In this document: positions 31,089 through 40,934 of the stretch, in pieces
Layout of the letters: each line of letters begins with the position of its first letter
Position numbering within the stretch: position 1 is the stretch's first letter
Assembly (NCBI RefSeq): GCF_002847345.1
Contig: NZ_LXFV01000011.1
Span: 124,001 to 188,000 of the forward strand
Length of the DNA: 64,000 nucleotides
From: Pectobacterium peruviense
GTDB taxonomy: Bacteria > Pseudomonadota > Gammaproteobacteria > Enterobacterales > Enterobacteriaceae
Reading direction: 5' to 3'
Translations under genes and position numbers: made by a program
Notes under the pieces: generated by a model
What the model was told of the DNA's origin: nothing
Databases searched by the model: none
What the model saw: the letters and a program-made list of their open reading frames with translations, nothing else

Positions 31089-34000
31089 AGTTCTTCGCCC
31101 TGTTCATCCACCGCCCCGTCGCGACCCTGCTACTGACACTGGCCATCGCGCTCTGTGGCATATTAGGCTTCCGCCTGTTGCCAGTGTCTCCGCTGCCGCA
31201 GGTGGATTTCCCGGTGATTTCAGTCAGCGCCTCGCTGGCTGGTGCCTCGCCGGAAACCATGGCTTCTGCCGTCGCAACACCGCTGGAACGTGCGCTCGGT
31301 AGGATCGCAGGCGTCAGCGAAATGACGTCCACCAGCTCGCTCGGCAGTACGCGCGTCATTCTGGTGTTTAACCTCGATAGGGATATCAACGGTGCGGCGC
31401 GCGATGTACAAGCGGCGATCAACGCGGCACAGAATCTTCTGCCATCCGGTATGTCGAGTCGCCCCACCTATCGCAAAGTCAACCCGTCCGACGCGCCCGT
31501 CATGATCCTGACGCTAACCTCAGACACTTACAGCCAGGGGCAACTGTACGACTTTGCCTCGACTCAACTGTCGCAGAAGATTTCGCAGATGGAAGGCGTC
31601 GGCGATGTTTCCATCGGCGGGAGTTCGCTCCCCGCCGTGCGCGTCGCGCTGAATCCGGTGGCGCTGTTTAATCAGGGCATTTCTCTCGATGAGGTACGGC
31701 AGGCTATCGCACAGGCGAACGTGCGTCAGCCACTGGGAAATGTGGAAAACAGTCAGAAACGCTGGCAGATACAAACCAACGATGAGCTCAAAACCGCTGA
31801 TGCCTACGCACCGCTAATTATCCACTATAACAACGGCGCAGCTGTTCGCCTGAGCGATGTGGCGACGGTGGAAGATTCGGTGCAAAACTCCCGCAACGCC
31901 GGGATGGCGAACTCAAAACCCGCGATTCTGGTCATGATTCGCCGCGCGCCGGATGCCAACATTATTACCACCGTAGACAACATCCGCGCCGCTATGCCGG
32001 AACTGCGTGCCAGCCTGCCTGCCGAAATTCAGTTAGATGTCGCACAGGATCGTTCCCCTACTATTCGTGCATCGTTGGCGGAAGTGGAGCAGTCGCTGAT
32101 TATCGCCGTCGCGCTGGTTATTCTGGTCGTCTTCCTGTTCCTGCGTTCCGGACGAGCAACGGCGATTCCGGCACTGGCTGTCCCCGTATCGCTTATCGGT
32201 ACCTTCGCCGCCATGTATTTGTGTGGCTTCAGCCTGAACAACCTGTCGCTGATGGCGCTCACCATTGCCACTGGCTTTGTGGTGGATGACGCCATCGTGG
32301 TGCTGGAGAATATTTCCCGCCACATTGAGGCTGGCATGAAGCCGCTACAGGCGTCGCTTCAGGGTGTGAGAGAAGTCGGATTCACCGTCTTATCCATGAG
32401 TATGTCGCTAGTGGCGGTGTTCATCCCGCTGTTGCTGATGGACGGCTTGCCAGGGCGGCTATTCCGCGAATTCGCCGTGACGTTGTCGGTAGCGATCATG
32501 ATTTCGCTGCTGGTCTCACTGACGTTGACGCCGATGCTGTGTGCACGACTGCTGCGTGCCGTTCCTAAACGCAGCCAGCCGCGTACGCGAGGTTTTAATC
32601 GCGTCTTGCTCGCCATGCAACAAGGTTACGGACGCTCGCTGAAGTGGGTGCTCAACCATGCGCGCTGGGTTTTACTGCTCCTGTTGGGAACCATCGCGCT
32701 CAACGTCTGGCTGTATATCAGCATTCCGAAGACCTTCTTCCCGGAACAGGATACGGGCAGATTGATGGGCTTCATTCAGGCCGACCAGAGCATTTCTTTT
32801 CAGGCCATGACGGTGAAACTCCAGAACTTCATGACCATTGTCAGCAGCGATCCTGCGGTTGATAACGTTAACGGTTTTACCGGCGGATCGCGCACCAATA
32901 GCGGTTCGATGTTTATCTCACTTAAACCGCTTTCCGAGCGCGATGTTTCAGCCCAGCAGGTAATTAGCCGCCTGCGCGTCAAGCTGGCGAAAGAACCCGG
33001 AGCCAACCTGTTTTTAATGCCGGTGCAGGATATCCGAATCGGCGGACGGGAAGCGAACGCGGGCTATCAGTACACGCTGCTGTCTGACGATTTGAGCGAG
33101 CTGCGCACGTGGGAACCCAAGATCCGTGCAGCTTTCAGCAAACTGCCTGAACTGGCCGATGTAAACTCCGATCAACAGGATAAAGGCGCAGAAATGGCGT
33201 TAACCTACGATCGTGATGCGATGGCGCAGCTCGGCATCAGCGTCTCTGCCGCCAATGCGCTACTCAACAACGCCTTCGGACAACGTCAGATTTCGACCAT
33301 TTACCAGCCGTTAAACCAATACAAAGTGGTGATGGAAGTCGATGACGCTTACACGCAGGATGTCAGCTCGCTGGACAAGATGTTCGTGATAAATAGTGAA
33401 AACAAACCGATCCCGCTCTCTTATTTCGCCAGTTGGAAGCCGATCAACGCACCGCTGTCAGTGAACCATCAGGGGCTGTCCGCTGCCTCAACCATCTCTT
33501 TTAACCTGCCAGAAGGCACCGATCTTTCCAGCGCGACGGCGGCGATAGAAAGAACCATGACGTCGCTAGGCGTGCCGTCATCGGTACGCGGCCAATTCTC
33601 TGGCACGGCACAGGCGTTCCAGCAGTCGCAGTCTTCCCAACTGTTGCTGATTCTGGCGGCGATTATCACCGTATATATCGTGCTGGGCATACTGTATGAG
33701 AGCTATGTACATCCGTTGACGATTCTGTCTACCCTGCCCTCGGCGGGCGTGGGTGCACTGCTGGCGCTGGAGTGGTTCGGCGCGCCGTTTAGTCTGGTGG
33801 CACTGATTGGTATCATGCTGTTGATTGGGATCGTGAAGAAGAACGCCATCATGATGGTGGATTTTGCGCTGGTGGCACAACGTAGCGGTAAACTGAGCGC
33901 ACAGGACGCGATTTTTCAGGCCTGCCTGCTACGTTTCCGTCCGATTATGATGACTACCTTAGCCGCGCTGTTTGGCGCACTGCCGTTGGTGCTGACCAGC

Positions 34001-34165
34001 GGCGACGGTGCAGAGCTGCGACAACCGCTCGGCATCACGATTGTCGGCGGGCTGCTGATGAGCCAGATCCTCACGCTATACACCACTCCGGTTGTGTATC
34101 TGTTTTTCGACAAGCTGAGGACGATTCGGCGCAAAGCACCGGAGAAGGATTTGTCACTGTCGTGA
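31085..34165 (+). CDS. mdtC: RND efflux transporter MdtC
   Basis: The partner RND subunit of MdtB (1026 residues, same twelve-helix plan). It has [18 protein letters not shown] and [18 protein letters not shown]. The start is GTG at 31085, overlapping the mdtB stop and preceded by AGGAGG (31069-31074). In E. coli mdtD follows mdtC directly; here the gene's last bases lie inside a repeat whose second copy begins at 34370, and mdtD is displaced by about 530 bp. Confidence 0.96.
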   Translation: MKFFALFIHRPVATLLLTLAIALCGILGFRLLPVSPLPQVDFPVISVSASLAGASPETMASAVATPLERALGRIAGVSEMTSTSSLGSTRVILVFNLDRDINGAARDVQAAINAAQNLLPSGMSSRPTYRKVNPSDAPVMILTLTSDTYSQGQLYDFASTQLSQKISQMEGVGDVSIGGSSLPAVRVALNPVALFNQGISLDEVRQAIAQANVRQPLGNVENSQKRWQIQTNDELKTADAYAPLIIHYNNGAAVRLSDVATVEDSVQNSRNAGMANSKPAILVMIRRAPDANIITTVDNIRAAMPELRASLPAEIQLDVAQDRSPTIRASLAEVEQSLIIAVALVILVVFLFLRSGRATAIPALAVPVSLIGTFAAMYLCGFSLNNLSLMALTIATGFVVDDAIVVLENISRHIEAGMKPLQASLQGVREVGFTVLSMSMSLVAVFIPLLLMDGLPGRLFREFAVTLSVAIMISLLVSLTLTPMLCARLLRAVPKRSQPRTRGFNRVLLAMQQGYGRSLKWVLNHARWVLLLLLGTIALNVWLYISIPKTFFPEQDTGRLMGFIQADQSISFQAMTVKLQNFMTIVSSDPAVDNVNGFTGGSRTNSGSMFISLKPLSERDVSAQQVISRLRVKLAKEPGANLFLMPVQDIRIGGREANAGYQYTLLSDDLSELRTWEPKIRAAFSKLPELADVNSDQQDKGAEMALTYDRDAMAQLGISVSAANALLNNAFGQRQISTIYQPLNQYKVVMEVDDAYTQDVSSLDKMFVINSENKPIPLSYFASWKPINAPLSVNHQGLSAASTISFNLPEGTDLSSATAAIERTMTSLGVPSSVRGQFSGTAQAFQQSQSSQLLLILAAIITVYIVLGILYESYVHPLTILSTLPSAGVGALLALEWFGAPFSLVALIGIMLLIGIVKKNAIMMVDFALVAQRSGKLSAQDAIFQACLLRFRPIMMTTLAALFGALPLVLTSGDGAELRQPLGITIVGGLLMSQILTLYTTPVVYLFFDKLRTIRRKAPEKDLSLS

Positions 34166-34506
34166 CAGAACATGAGTACCGGTAACATGCTAATTTAGGA
34201 GAGGTTTCGTGCGCTTAACGTTCGCTGTTTTTCTAGTAGCGTTCCGAACGCTCCCGACCAAGGGCGGCTCAACGCGCCGAAACCAGAGAATAGGAACGCT
34301 TAACTCTCAACGTACCTCCACCTTGGCGTAAATGATGCTGAGGAGGAGATGATCTCTCGGATGAGCGGCAGGATTTGTCACTATCTGGCTGAACATGAGT
34401 AACGGTAAAGATCTAATAACATGCTATTACAGGGGAGGTTTCGTGCGCTCAAGCTTCACCATTTTTCTAGTAGCGCCCCGAACGCGCCCGACCAAGGGCG
34501 GCTCAA
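34146..34506 (+). repeat. Tandem imperfect duplication beginning in the mdtC 3' end
   Basis: Unit 1 (about 34146-34273) and unit 2 (about 34370-34506) share an ordered series of blocks: AGGATTTGTCACT, GAACATGAGTA.CGGTAA, ACATGCTA, GAGGTTTCGTGCGCT, TTTTTCTAGTAGCG and GACCAAGGGCGGCTCAA. Unit 1 overlaps the last 20 bases of mdtC, so unit 2 carries a relic of the mdtC 3' end. Spacing between starts is 224 bp. With the element below it fills the 34166-34699 gap; no gene is seen there. Confidence 0.75.
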
Positions 34507-34700
34507 TTGCCGTCGCCCTTGGAACCCTGGCTTGTGGCGCTAAATTGTACCGCTACGCGGTGCCTTCGCCGAAAGCAGTCTCTTTACGGGCCGCCAGTGA
34601 CGCGCTCCCGGCGCGGCACTGTCTTTCGTGGCGTCCATGCCACTCACCCGTGAGCCAGCTTACGCCTCAGTACAATTTTTTACGCCAGGGGCAACAACAA
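34500..34700. repeat. Dispersed repeat, copy B (adjoins mdtD start)
   Basis: Aligns with copy A at 12869-13065 over about 190 bp, including GGGCCGCCAGTGACGCGCTC and the terminal AATTTTTTACGCCAG. The terminal CCAGGGG merges into the ribosome-binding site of mdtD, so the element reaches to within about 12 bases of that start codon. Confidence 0.7.
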
Positions 34701-36097
34701 TGAATTCCGCCTCTGTCCGCTGGCAGCTCTGGATTGTTGCCTTTGGCTTTTTTATGCAGACGCTGGATACCACCATCGTGAATACCGCGCTGCCGTCTAT
34801 GGCCGCGAGTCTGAATGAAAGCCCACTGCATATGCATTCGGTGATCGTTTCCTATGTGTTGACCGTAGCGGTGATGCTGCCCGCCAGCGGATGGCTGGCC
34901 GATCGCATCGGCGTGAAGAACATCTTTTTCGCTGCGATTCTGTTGTTTACGCTCGGGTCGCTGCTGTGCGCCCGTTCGGAAACACTGGATGAACTGCTGA
35001 TTTCACGCGTGATTCAGGGTATTGGCGGCGCGATGATGGTGCCAGTAGGACGCCTGACGGTGATGAAAATTGTCCCGCGCGATCAGTACATGGCAGCAAT
35101 GACGTTCGTGACGCTGCCCGGCCAGATTGGCCCATTACTGGGACCCGCGCTCGGCGGCTTTCTGGTGGAATACGCCAGCTGGCACTGGATTTTCCTCATC
35201 AACTTGCCCGTAGGCATTATCGGCGCGCTGGCAACCTGGTTCCTGATGCCCAATTACACCATGCAAACTCAGCGCTTTGACATCAGCGGTTTCGTTTGGC
35301 TGGCTGTCGGCATGGCAACGCTGACGTTAGCACTGGACGGTAACCGTAGCCTCGGCATTCCACCGATTGCCATTTTCGCGCTGATTGCCATCGGGCTCAT
35401 CGCGCTATTGAGCTACTGGCTGCACGCTCGTCGTAACGAACGGGCGCTGTTCAATCTACGTCTGTTCGACACCCATACCTTTTCTATCGGCCTGACCGGT
35501 GGGCTTTTGGCACGTATCGGCAGCGGTATGCTACCGTTTATGACACCGCTGTTTTTGCAGTTAGGAATGGGATTTTCCCCGTTCCATGCTGGACTCATGA
35601 TGGTGCCAATGGTACTTGGCAGCATGGGAATGAAGCGAATCGTAGTACAGATCGTCAACCGACTCGGTTACCGCCGTGTGCTGATTGTCTCCACGCTGTT
35701 GCTGGCACTGATCACGGCGCTATTTGCTCTAGTCGCACTGATGCAATGGATTTGGATGATCCCGATTGTGCTGTTCTTCCTCGGCACAGTGAACGCCATT
35801 CGCTTCTCCACGATGAACACACTGACGCTGAAAGATCTGCCGGATCCCCTTGCCAGCGGCGGCAATAGCCTGCTGTCGATGACCATGCAGCTTTCCACCA
35901 GTCTGGGAGTGAGCATCGCGGGTATTCTGCTCGGCATATTTTCTCAACCGCATATCGCGGCAGAAAGTGGAGCAACCCATACGGTATTTCTCTACACCTA
36001 TCTCAGCATGGTCGTCATCATCGCTCTGCCTGCGTTGATTTTTAATCGTGTTCCGCCTGACACCGTAAAACAGTCAACGCTAGCGCGTAAATCGTGA
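34700..36097 (+). CDS. mdtD: MFS transporter MdtD
   Basis: A 14-helix DHA2-type major facilitator, 465 residues, annotated as putative drug efflux in E. coli although not needed for MdtABC function. It has the signature [14 protein letters not shown] in TM1, motif A-like [11 protein letters not shown], and [33 protein letters not shown] in TM4-5. ATG 34700 ([11 protein letters not shown]) follows AGGGG at eight bases; the open frame from 34628 lies inside the repeat and is not part of the protein. It ends 7 bp before baeS. Confidence 0.94.
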   Translation: MNSASVRWQLWIVAFGFFMQTLDTTIVNTALPSMAASLNESPLHMHSVIVSYVLTVAVMLPASGWLADRIGVKNIFFAAILLFTLGSLLCARSETLDELLISRVIQGIGGAMMVPVGRLTVMKIVPRDQYMAAMTFVTLPGQIGPLLGPALGGFLVEYASWHWIFLINLPVGIIGALATWFLMPNYTMQTQRFDISGFVWLAVGMATLTLALDGNRSLGIPPIAIFALIAIGLIALLSYWLHARRNERALFNLRLFDTHTFSIGLTGGLLARIGSGMLPFMTPLFLQLGMGFSPFHAGLMMVPMVLGSMGMKRIVVQIVNRLGYRRVLIVSTLLLALITALFALVALMQWIWMIPIVLFFLGTVNAIRFSTMNTLTLKDLPDPLASGGNSLLSMTMQLSTSLGVSIAGILLGIFSQPHIAAESGATHTVFLYTYLSMVVIIALPALIFNRVPPDTVKQSTLARKS

Positions 36098-36104
36098 GGT
36101 CGTT

Positions 36105-37472
36105 ATGAAATTCGGAATCACCGCCAAACTGTTCCTCGCGATTTTCGCCACCTGCATGTTAGTGCTGGTCACCATGCATTGGGGCGTACGCGTCAGCTTC
36201 GAGCGCGGTTTTATCGACTACATTAAGCGCGGCAATGAGCAGCGGGTTACGCAGCTGCGCGATGCGCTGGCAGAGCAATATCAGCTACACGGTGATTGGT
36301 CATTTCTGCGTAACAATGAACGTCTGGTGTTCAAAATGCTGCACTCCATGGATCAGAACAACGACACCGACAACAGCATGCAAGGATGGCGGGTACGTAT
36401 CTGGGTGCTAGATGCAAGCAAACGCAAATTGTTCGGCTCACCGGCACCGATCCCCAATGAAGGCACCTCGCAGCCCATTCAGGTACAGAATCAGACGGTC
36501 GGCTGGATTGTCGCCTCGCCCGTTGAACGCCTGACCCGCAACGCTGACATCAGTTTCGATCAGCAGCAACAGCGCACCAGTTGGCTGATTGTCGCACTCT
36601 CGATGCTGCTCGCCATTATCGCTACCTGGTTGACCGCACGCGGCCTGCTTGCCCCCGTCAAACGGCTGGTCAGCGGCGTGCACAGCCTGGCGTCGGGGGA
36701 TTTCAGCACGCGGGTAACGGCAAACTCGCACGACGAGCTGGGCAGACTGGCACAGGATTTCAATCAGCTTGCCAAGACGCTGGAAAAAAACGAACAGTCG
36801 CGCCGGGCGTTTATGGCCGATGTCTCCCACGAGCTGCGCACGCCGCTGGCAGTGCTGCGCGGTGAGCTGGAAGCCTTGCAGGATGGCGTACGCAAGCCCG
36901 ATGCACATTCTTTGCATTCGCTTCAGTCGGAGGTCGCAACGCTCACCAAACTGGTAGACGATCTGCATCAACTCACGCTGTCCGATCGCGGGGCGCTGGC
37001 CTACCGCAAAACGTCTGTGGACGTCGTGCGAATCCTGCACATTGCTATCGCCGCGTTTCATGAACGCTTCCAGAAAAAGCAGATTATGCTCACCACCGAT
37101 TTACCGGCTCAGGCTGATGTTTTTGGCGATCCGGATCGGCTAAGTCAATTGTTTAACAATCTGCTGGAAAACAGCCTGCGTTACACCGATGAACAGGGCC
37201 AATTAGCAATTACCCTTGTTCATCGGCATAAGCACTGGGCCATTATCTGGCAGGACAGCGCCCCCGGCGTCACCGACGAGCAGCTTACGCTGATTTTCGA
37301 GCGTTTTTACCGTGCAGAAAGTTCGCGCAACCGCGCCAGCGGCGGCTCTGGGCTGGGGCTGGCTATCTGCAATAATATCGTTGAGGCGCATAGCGGACGG
37401 CTGTATGCTGAACATTCGCCGTTAGGGGGGGTGATGATTACCATCGAATTTCCGTCGCACGAACCTGATTAA
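36105..37472 (+). CDS. baeS: Envelope-stress sensor histidine kinase BaeS
   Basis: Senses envelope damage and phosphorylates BaeR. In 455 residues: TM1 at about 8-30, a periplasmic sensor to about 158, TM2 at about 159-180, HAMP at 180-232. The H-box has His242 (FMADVSHELRTPLAVLRGE). The ATPase domain has N-box NNLLENSLRYTDE and G-boxes around SGGSGLGLAIC. It follows mdtD by 7 bp and precedes baeR by 33 bp, the E. coli order. Confidence 0.96.
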   Translation: MKFGITAKLFLAIFATCMLVLVTMHWGVRVSFERGFIDYIKRGNEQRVTQLRDALAEQYQLHGDWSFLRNNERLVFKMLHSMDQNNDTDNSMQGWRVRIWVLDASKRKLFGSPAPIPNEGTSQPIQVQNQTVGWIVASPVERLTRNADISFDQQQQRTSWLIVALSMLLAIIATWLTARGLLAPVKRLVSGVHSLASGDFSTRVTANSHDELGRLAQDFNQLAKTLEKNEQSRRAFMADVSHELRTPLAVLRGELEALQDGVRKPDAHSLHSLQSEVATLTKLVDDLHQLTLSDRGALAYRKTSVDVVRILHIAIAAFHERFQKKQIMLTTDLPAQADVFGDPDRLSQLFNNLLENSLRYTDEQGQLAITLVHRHKHWAIIWQDSAPGVTDEQLTLIFERFYRAESSRNRASGGSGLGLAICNNIVEAHSGRLYAEHSPLGGVMITIEFPSHEPD

Positions 37473-37505
37473 GAGCCTATTCCGAAAACGAAGATAAGTA
37501 GAGCT

Positions 37506-38234
37506 ATGACAACCGCATCCGATTCCGCTATGGCGCCACCGATTCTGATCGTCGAAGATGAGCCCAAATTGGGGCAACTGCTGGTGGATTACCTTCAGGC
37601 CGCAGACTACGCCACACACTGGCTGCCTAACGGCAATGATGTCGTCGAATGGGTACGGCAACATTCCCCTTCACTCATTTTGCTGGATTTGATGCTGCCG
37701 GGCTGCGATGGTCTGACACTCTGCCGCACCATCCGCCAGTTTTCCAACGTGCCGATTATCATGGTTACCGCCCGCAGCGAAGAGATCGATCGCCTACTGG
37801 GGCTGGAAATTGGTGCTGACGATTATATTTGTAAACCCTTCAGCCCGCGCGAAGTCGTCGTGCGCGTCAGAACGCTACTGCGCCGCTGCGGCTGGCAGAA
37901 TGATGGGCTGAAAGCCGCAGAAAAAAGCGAGGCGGCACTGTTGATTGATAAAAGCGGCTTTCAGGCCAGCTATCTGGGGCAGAATCTTGACCTGACGCCA
38001 GCGGAGTTTCGTCTGCTCAAGACGCTCTCCACCGAACCGGGCAAGGTATTTTCACGCGAGGCGCTGCTGGATAAGCTCTACGACGATTATCGCGTCGTGA
38101 CCGATCGCACCATCGACAGCCACATCAAAAACCTGCGCCGCAAGCTGGAACAGCTAGATGAAGAGACCTCATTTATCCGCACGGTGTACGGCATCGGCTA
38201 TCGCTGGGAAGCCGCTCCCTGCAATGAGGTATAA
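37506..38234 (+). CDS. baeR: Response regulator BaeR
   Basis: OmpR/PhoB-class transcription activator of mdtABC and spy-type genes. The receiver domain has the acidic pair Glu17/Asp18 (VEDEP), phospho-acceptor Asp61 (LLDLMLPG) and Lys in [11 protein letters not shown]-terminal winged helix ends in [14 protein letters not shown]. The length is 242 residues. It is the last gene of the mdt-bae set. Confidence 0.97.
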   Translation: MTTASDSAMAPPILIVEDEPKLGQLLVDYLQAADYATHWLPNGNDVVEWVRQHSPSLILLDLMLPGCDGLTLCRTIRQFSNVPIIMVTARSEEIDRLLGLEIGADDYICKPFSPREVVVRVRTLLRRCGWQNDGLKAAEKSEAALLIDKSGFQASYLGQNLDLTPAEFRLLKTLSTEPGKVFSREALLDKLYDDYRVVTDRTIDSHIKNLRRKLEQLDEETSFIRTVYGIGYRWEAAPCNEV

Positions 38235-38255
38235 ATCCAACCGTCTTATGATGTT

Positions 38256-38909
38256 ATGGAGCCTAATTTGAACGGACCCGATCCTGATAACCGCTACCCG
38301 ATGGCCGGTTTCCCCCAAGTGTGTTTTATCAAGAATATTGTCACCAACCCAAATATTGAGATTGGCGACTACACCTATTATGACGATCCCGATGGCGCGG
38401 AAAATTTTGAAAAAAATGTGCTCTATCACTATCCGTTCATCGGCGATAAATTAATCATTGGTAAGTTTTGTGCCATCGCCCGTGGCGCAAAATTTATCAT
38501 GAACGGTGCCAATCATCGGCTTTCCGGCCTGTCGACTTACCCCTTTCAGATTTTTGGCAACGGCTGGGAGAAAGTGACGCCCAGACAAGAAGATCTACCT
38601 TATAAAGGCGACACCGTGATCGGCAATGATGTCTGGATTGGCTATGACGCGCTGATCATGCCCGGCATCCACATCGGAAATGGTGCCATTATTGCATCAC
38701 GCGCCGTGGTCACTGCCGATGTGCCTGCGTATACAGTCGTCGGCGGCAATCCGGCAAAAATCCTGAAGCCGCGTTTTGCACCGGACGTCATCGAGACACT
38801 GGAAACGCTGTGCTGGTGGAACTGGCCGATAGAAGAAATCACGCGTCATCTGGAAACCATCGCTGCGGGTGATATTGCCGCACTACAGGCCAGCCATCAG
38901 TCAGAATAA
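38256..38909 (+). CDS. Vat/CatB-type xenobiotic acetyltransferase
   Basis: A hexapeptide-repeat acetyltransferase of the XAT group, the family of streptogramin A (Vat) and type-B chloramphenicol acetyltransferases. Hallmarks are [25 protein letters not shown] with catalytic His87, [27 protein letters not shown], and the C-terminal [12 protein letters not shown] 38256 has a poor ribosome site. A TTG at 38268 follows GGAG well and would give [10 protein letters not shown], closer to Vat N termini, so the true start may be there. Whether it acts on drugs or a natural substrate is unknown. It lies 21 bp after baeR and could share its transcript. Confidence 0.85.
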   Translation: MEPNLNGPDPDNRYPMAGFPQVCFIKNIVTNPNIEIGDYTYYDDPDGAENFEKNVLYHYPFIGDKLIIGKFCAIARGAKFIMNGANHRLSGLSTYPFQIFGNGWEKVTPRQEDLPYKGDTVIGNDVWIGYDALIMPGIHIGNGAIIASRAVVTADVPAYTVVGGNPAKILKPRFAPDVIETLETLCWWNWPIEEITRHLETIAAGDIAALQASHQSE

Positions 38910-38963
38910 CCGTCTTTCATTGCATACCAAACCACTCCCCACGAAAAAGAGGCTTTCACGATA

Positions 38964-39515
38964 ATGACTGCGCTATTTTCCGAAGCCACCAAAATCCAGA
39001 CACCTCGCCTGCTGCTACGCCCGCTCTATCGTGATGATGCCCCTGCGCTGTTCGTCTTTATGTCCGATCCAGTCATCATGCGCTTCTGGAATCATCCGCC
39101 CTGGCAACAGATCGAACAGGCCAATGACGCGATTGAAGAATACTGGAGCGCGCTATGTGCCGGGCAATACATGAAACTGGGTCTGGAAATCAAAGAGAGT
39201 GGCGAGCTGATCGGCACCTGTGTGCTGTTCAACCTTGAGATTGACTCTAAACGCGCAGAGATCGGCTACTGTCTGGCAGCAAGCGCACAAGGAAAAGGCT
39301 ATATGGCGGAGGCGCTCTCTGCCCTGCGGGATTTTGCCTTTGAAACAGCGGGTCTCAGCCGATTGGAAGCCGAAATCGATCCCCGTAATGTGGCCTCAGC
39401 CAAATCGCTGGAACGATTAGGGTTCACGCAGGAGGGGTTGTTAAAGCAGCGTTGGATCGTAGACGGCGAAGTGTCTGATTCTGCGCTCTACGGCCTGCTG
39501 GCGGCAAATCGCTAA
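38964..39515 (+). CDS. GNAT acetyltransferase, RimJ/RimL-like
   Basis: 183 residues with the RimJ/RimL-type pattern: TPRLLLRPLYRDDAPALF at the N terminus, the acetyl-CoA motif ASAQGKGYMAEALSALRDFAF near residue 110, then RLEAEIDPRNVASAKSLERLGF. The target, a protein N terminus or a small molecule, cannot be assigned. It lies 54 bp after the Vat-like gene on the same strand. Confidence 0.85.
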   Translation: MTALFSEATKIQTPRLLLRPLYRDDAPALFVFMSDPVIMRFWNHPPWQQIEQANDAIEEYWSALCAGQYMKLGLEIKESGELIGTCVLFNLEIDSKRAEIGYCLAASAQGKGYMAEALSALRDFAFETAGLSRLEAEIDPRNVASAKSLERLGFTQEGLLKQRWIVDGEVSDSALYGLLAANR

Positions 39516-39628
39516 CCGCGGCTTTCTCATGCCAGTCAAAAATACTGTCCGACTTAATGAAAATTTTGTCATTTTCTCTTTTCACACGGCTGTTACCATT
39601 TCAAGCCTACAATAATGACAGGTATCCA

Positions 39629-39645
39629 CACGCATCACATGCGTG
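39629..39645. promoter_or_regulatory. Perfect inverted repeat upstream of the hydroquinone reductase gene
   Basis: CACGCAT-CAC-ATGCGTG is a perfect 7-bp-arm palindrome about 135 bp before the start codon. It may be an operator; no binding protein can be named. Confidence 0.4.
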
Positions 39646-39666
39646 ACACAGGTTATCTGCAACACG

Positions 39667-39770
39667 ATTGATTTTTCAACGCCATTGATTTTTAAAGCAA
39701 TTGATTTGTAAACAATTGATCTGCAAAACAGTTGCTCTTCAAAAGAATGGGATTTGAAAACAATAGACAG
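39667..39770 (+). repeat. Degenerate 16-bp tandem array
   Basis: Copies related to ATTGATTTGTAAACA begin at 39667, 39684, 39700, 39715, 39731, 39747 and 39763, at 15-17-base spacing. The first four begin with ATTGAT and later ones decay (GTTGCT, ATGGGA, ATAGAC). The array ends at the ribosome-binding site of the next gene. Confidence 0.65.
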
Positions 39771-39780
39771 GGGAAAATAT

Positions 39781-40740
39781 ATGTCAGGCTTAGTGAATGG
39801 CAAATGGGTTAACGGCGATGTCGCGGCGGAAGAGATCAAAAATGGGGCATTCCATCGCGAAGAAACCAAATTTCGACAAACCGAGTTGGTGCCAGAGGCC
39901 GGTCGTTACCAACTTTTTGTTTCCTATCTCTGCCCGTGGGCATCACGCACGCTGATATTTCGCAAGCTGAAAGGGCTGGAGAACATTATTTCGCTCTCGA
40001 TTGCTAATCCGCGTATCGCAGATAACGGCTGGGAATTTGCAACGCCGCAGGATGCCGGTGAGCATGCAGGCGAGATTCACTATCTGCACCAGTTATACAC
40101 CGCGAGCGTATCCGACTATACCGGAAAGGTGTCCGTGCCTGTGCTGTGGGATCGAGTGGAAGGCCGTATCGTGAACAACGAATCGGCGGATATCATCCGC
40201 ATGCTGAACAGCGAATTTAACGACCTGACCGGCAATCACCTCGATTTCTACCCATCGGAACTGCACAGCGAGATCGACCGCTGGAACGAAACCGTCTACC
40301 ACAACGTCAATAACGGCGTGTATAAGACGGGATTCGCCAAAACGCAGGAACACTATAACGATGCAGTCACCACGCTTTTCACCACGTTGGACGAACTAGA
40401 CGATCATTTGGGCAGTCATCGTTACATACTGGGCGACACGCTGACCGAAGCCGACTGGCGTTTATTTGTCACGCTGATACGTTTTGACGTGGCCTACCAC
40501 GGCGCATTCAAATGTAATCTGAAGCGTATTGCCGACTATCCGCACTTATCACATTACCTGCGCGAACTGTATCAGTGGCCGGGCATTGCGGAGACGGTCA
40601 ATATCGACCACATCAAAGCAGGTTATTACGGCATTGCCTGGCTGAATCCGACACAGATCGTACCGGTTGGCCCACAGGTTGATTTATACCAGCCGCACAA
40701 CCGCGAAACCCTCGGCACATCGCGTACCGCCACGCGTTAA
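39781..40740 (+). CDS. Glutathionyl-hydroquinone reductase (YqjG/PcpF type)
   Basis: A xi-class glutathione transferase that reduces glutathionyl-hydroquinones back to hydroquinones. Its 319 residues show the catalytic Cys51 in SYLCPWASRTL (CPWA motif), VPVLWD...IVNNESADIIRMLN, and the C-terminal helical block NNGVYKTGFAKTQE. ATG 39781 has AGGGGAA about eight bases upstream; the upstream ATG 39754 lies within the tandem array and has no ribosome site. A role in quinone or plant phenolic detoxification is plausible but inferred. Confidence 0.9.
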   Translation: MSGLVNGKWVNGDVAAEEIKNGAFHREETKFRQTELVPEAGRYQLFVSYLCPWASRTLIFRKLKGLENIISLSIANPRIADNGWEFATPQDAGEHAGEIHYLHQLYTASVSDYTGKVSVPVLWDRVEGRIVNNESADIIRMLNSEFNDLTGNHLDFYPSELHSEIDRWNETVYHNVNNGVYKTGFAKTQEHYNDAVTTLFTTLDELDDHLGSHRYILGDTLTEADWRLFVTLIRFDVAYHGAFKCNLKRIADYPHLSHYLRELYQWPGIAETVNIDHIKAGYYGIAWLNPTQIVPVGPQVDLYQPHNRETLGTSRTATR

Positions 40741-40752
40741 TGCGGTGAGATC

Positions 40753-40780
40753 TGGCCTGCTCTGTTTATGGCAGGCCATT
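40753..40780 (+). terminator. Terminator after the hydroquinone reductase gene
   Basis: GGCCTGC pairs with GCAGGCC around a 10-base loop, followed by a T-rich stretch. Confidence 0.75.
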
Positions 40781-40799
40781 CTTTATTTAGGTCAAAAAA

Positions 40800-40813
40800 T
40801 TGATTTACGTCAA
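40800..40813. promoter_or_regulatory. FNR-like box upstream of trhP
   Basis: TTGATTTACGTCAA matches nine of the ten fixed bases of the FNR consensus TTGAT-N4-ATCAA. It lies about 120 bp before the trhP start. Confidence 0.45.
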
Positions 40814-40934
40814 ACAATAGGCCCACGTTTCGTGTGCCGTCTACTGCAATTTCCCCCTATTAGCGCTAGAATCCTCCGCCTTTACTGCTCCCGCCGTGGA
40901 GCAGCCTGACTTGTGATCAGAATCGAGAGATACC

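Noticed and set aside
34300-34680. Coding frames within the repeats before mdtD
   Set aside because: Frames of about 100 codons have no family similarity, and their sequence is shared with non-coding copy A.
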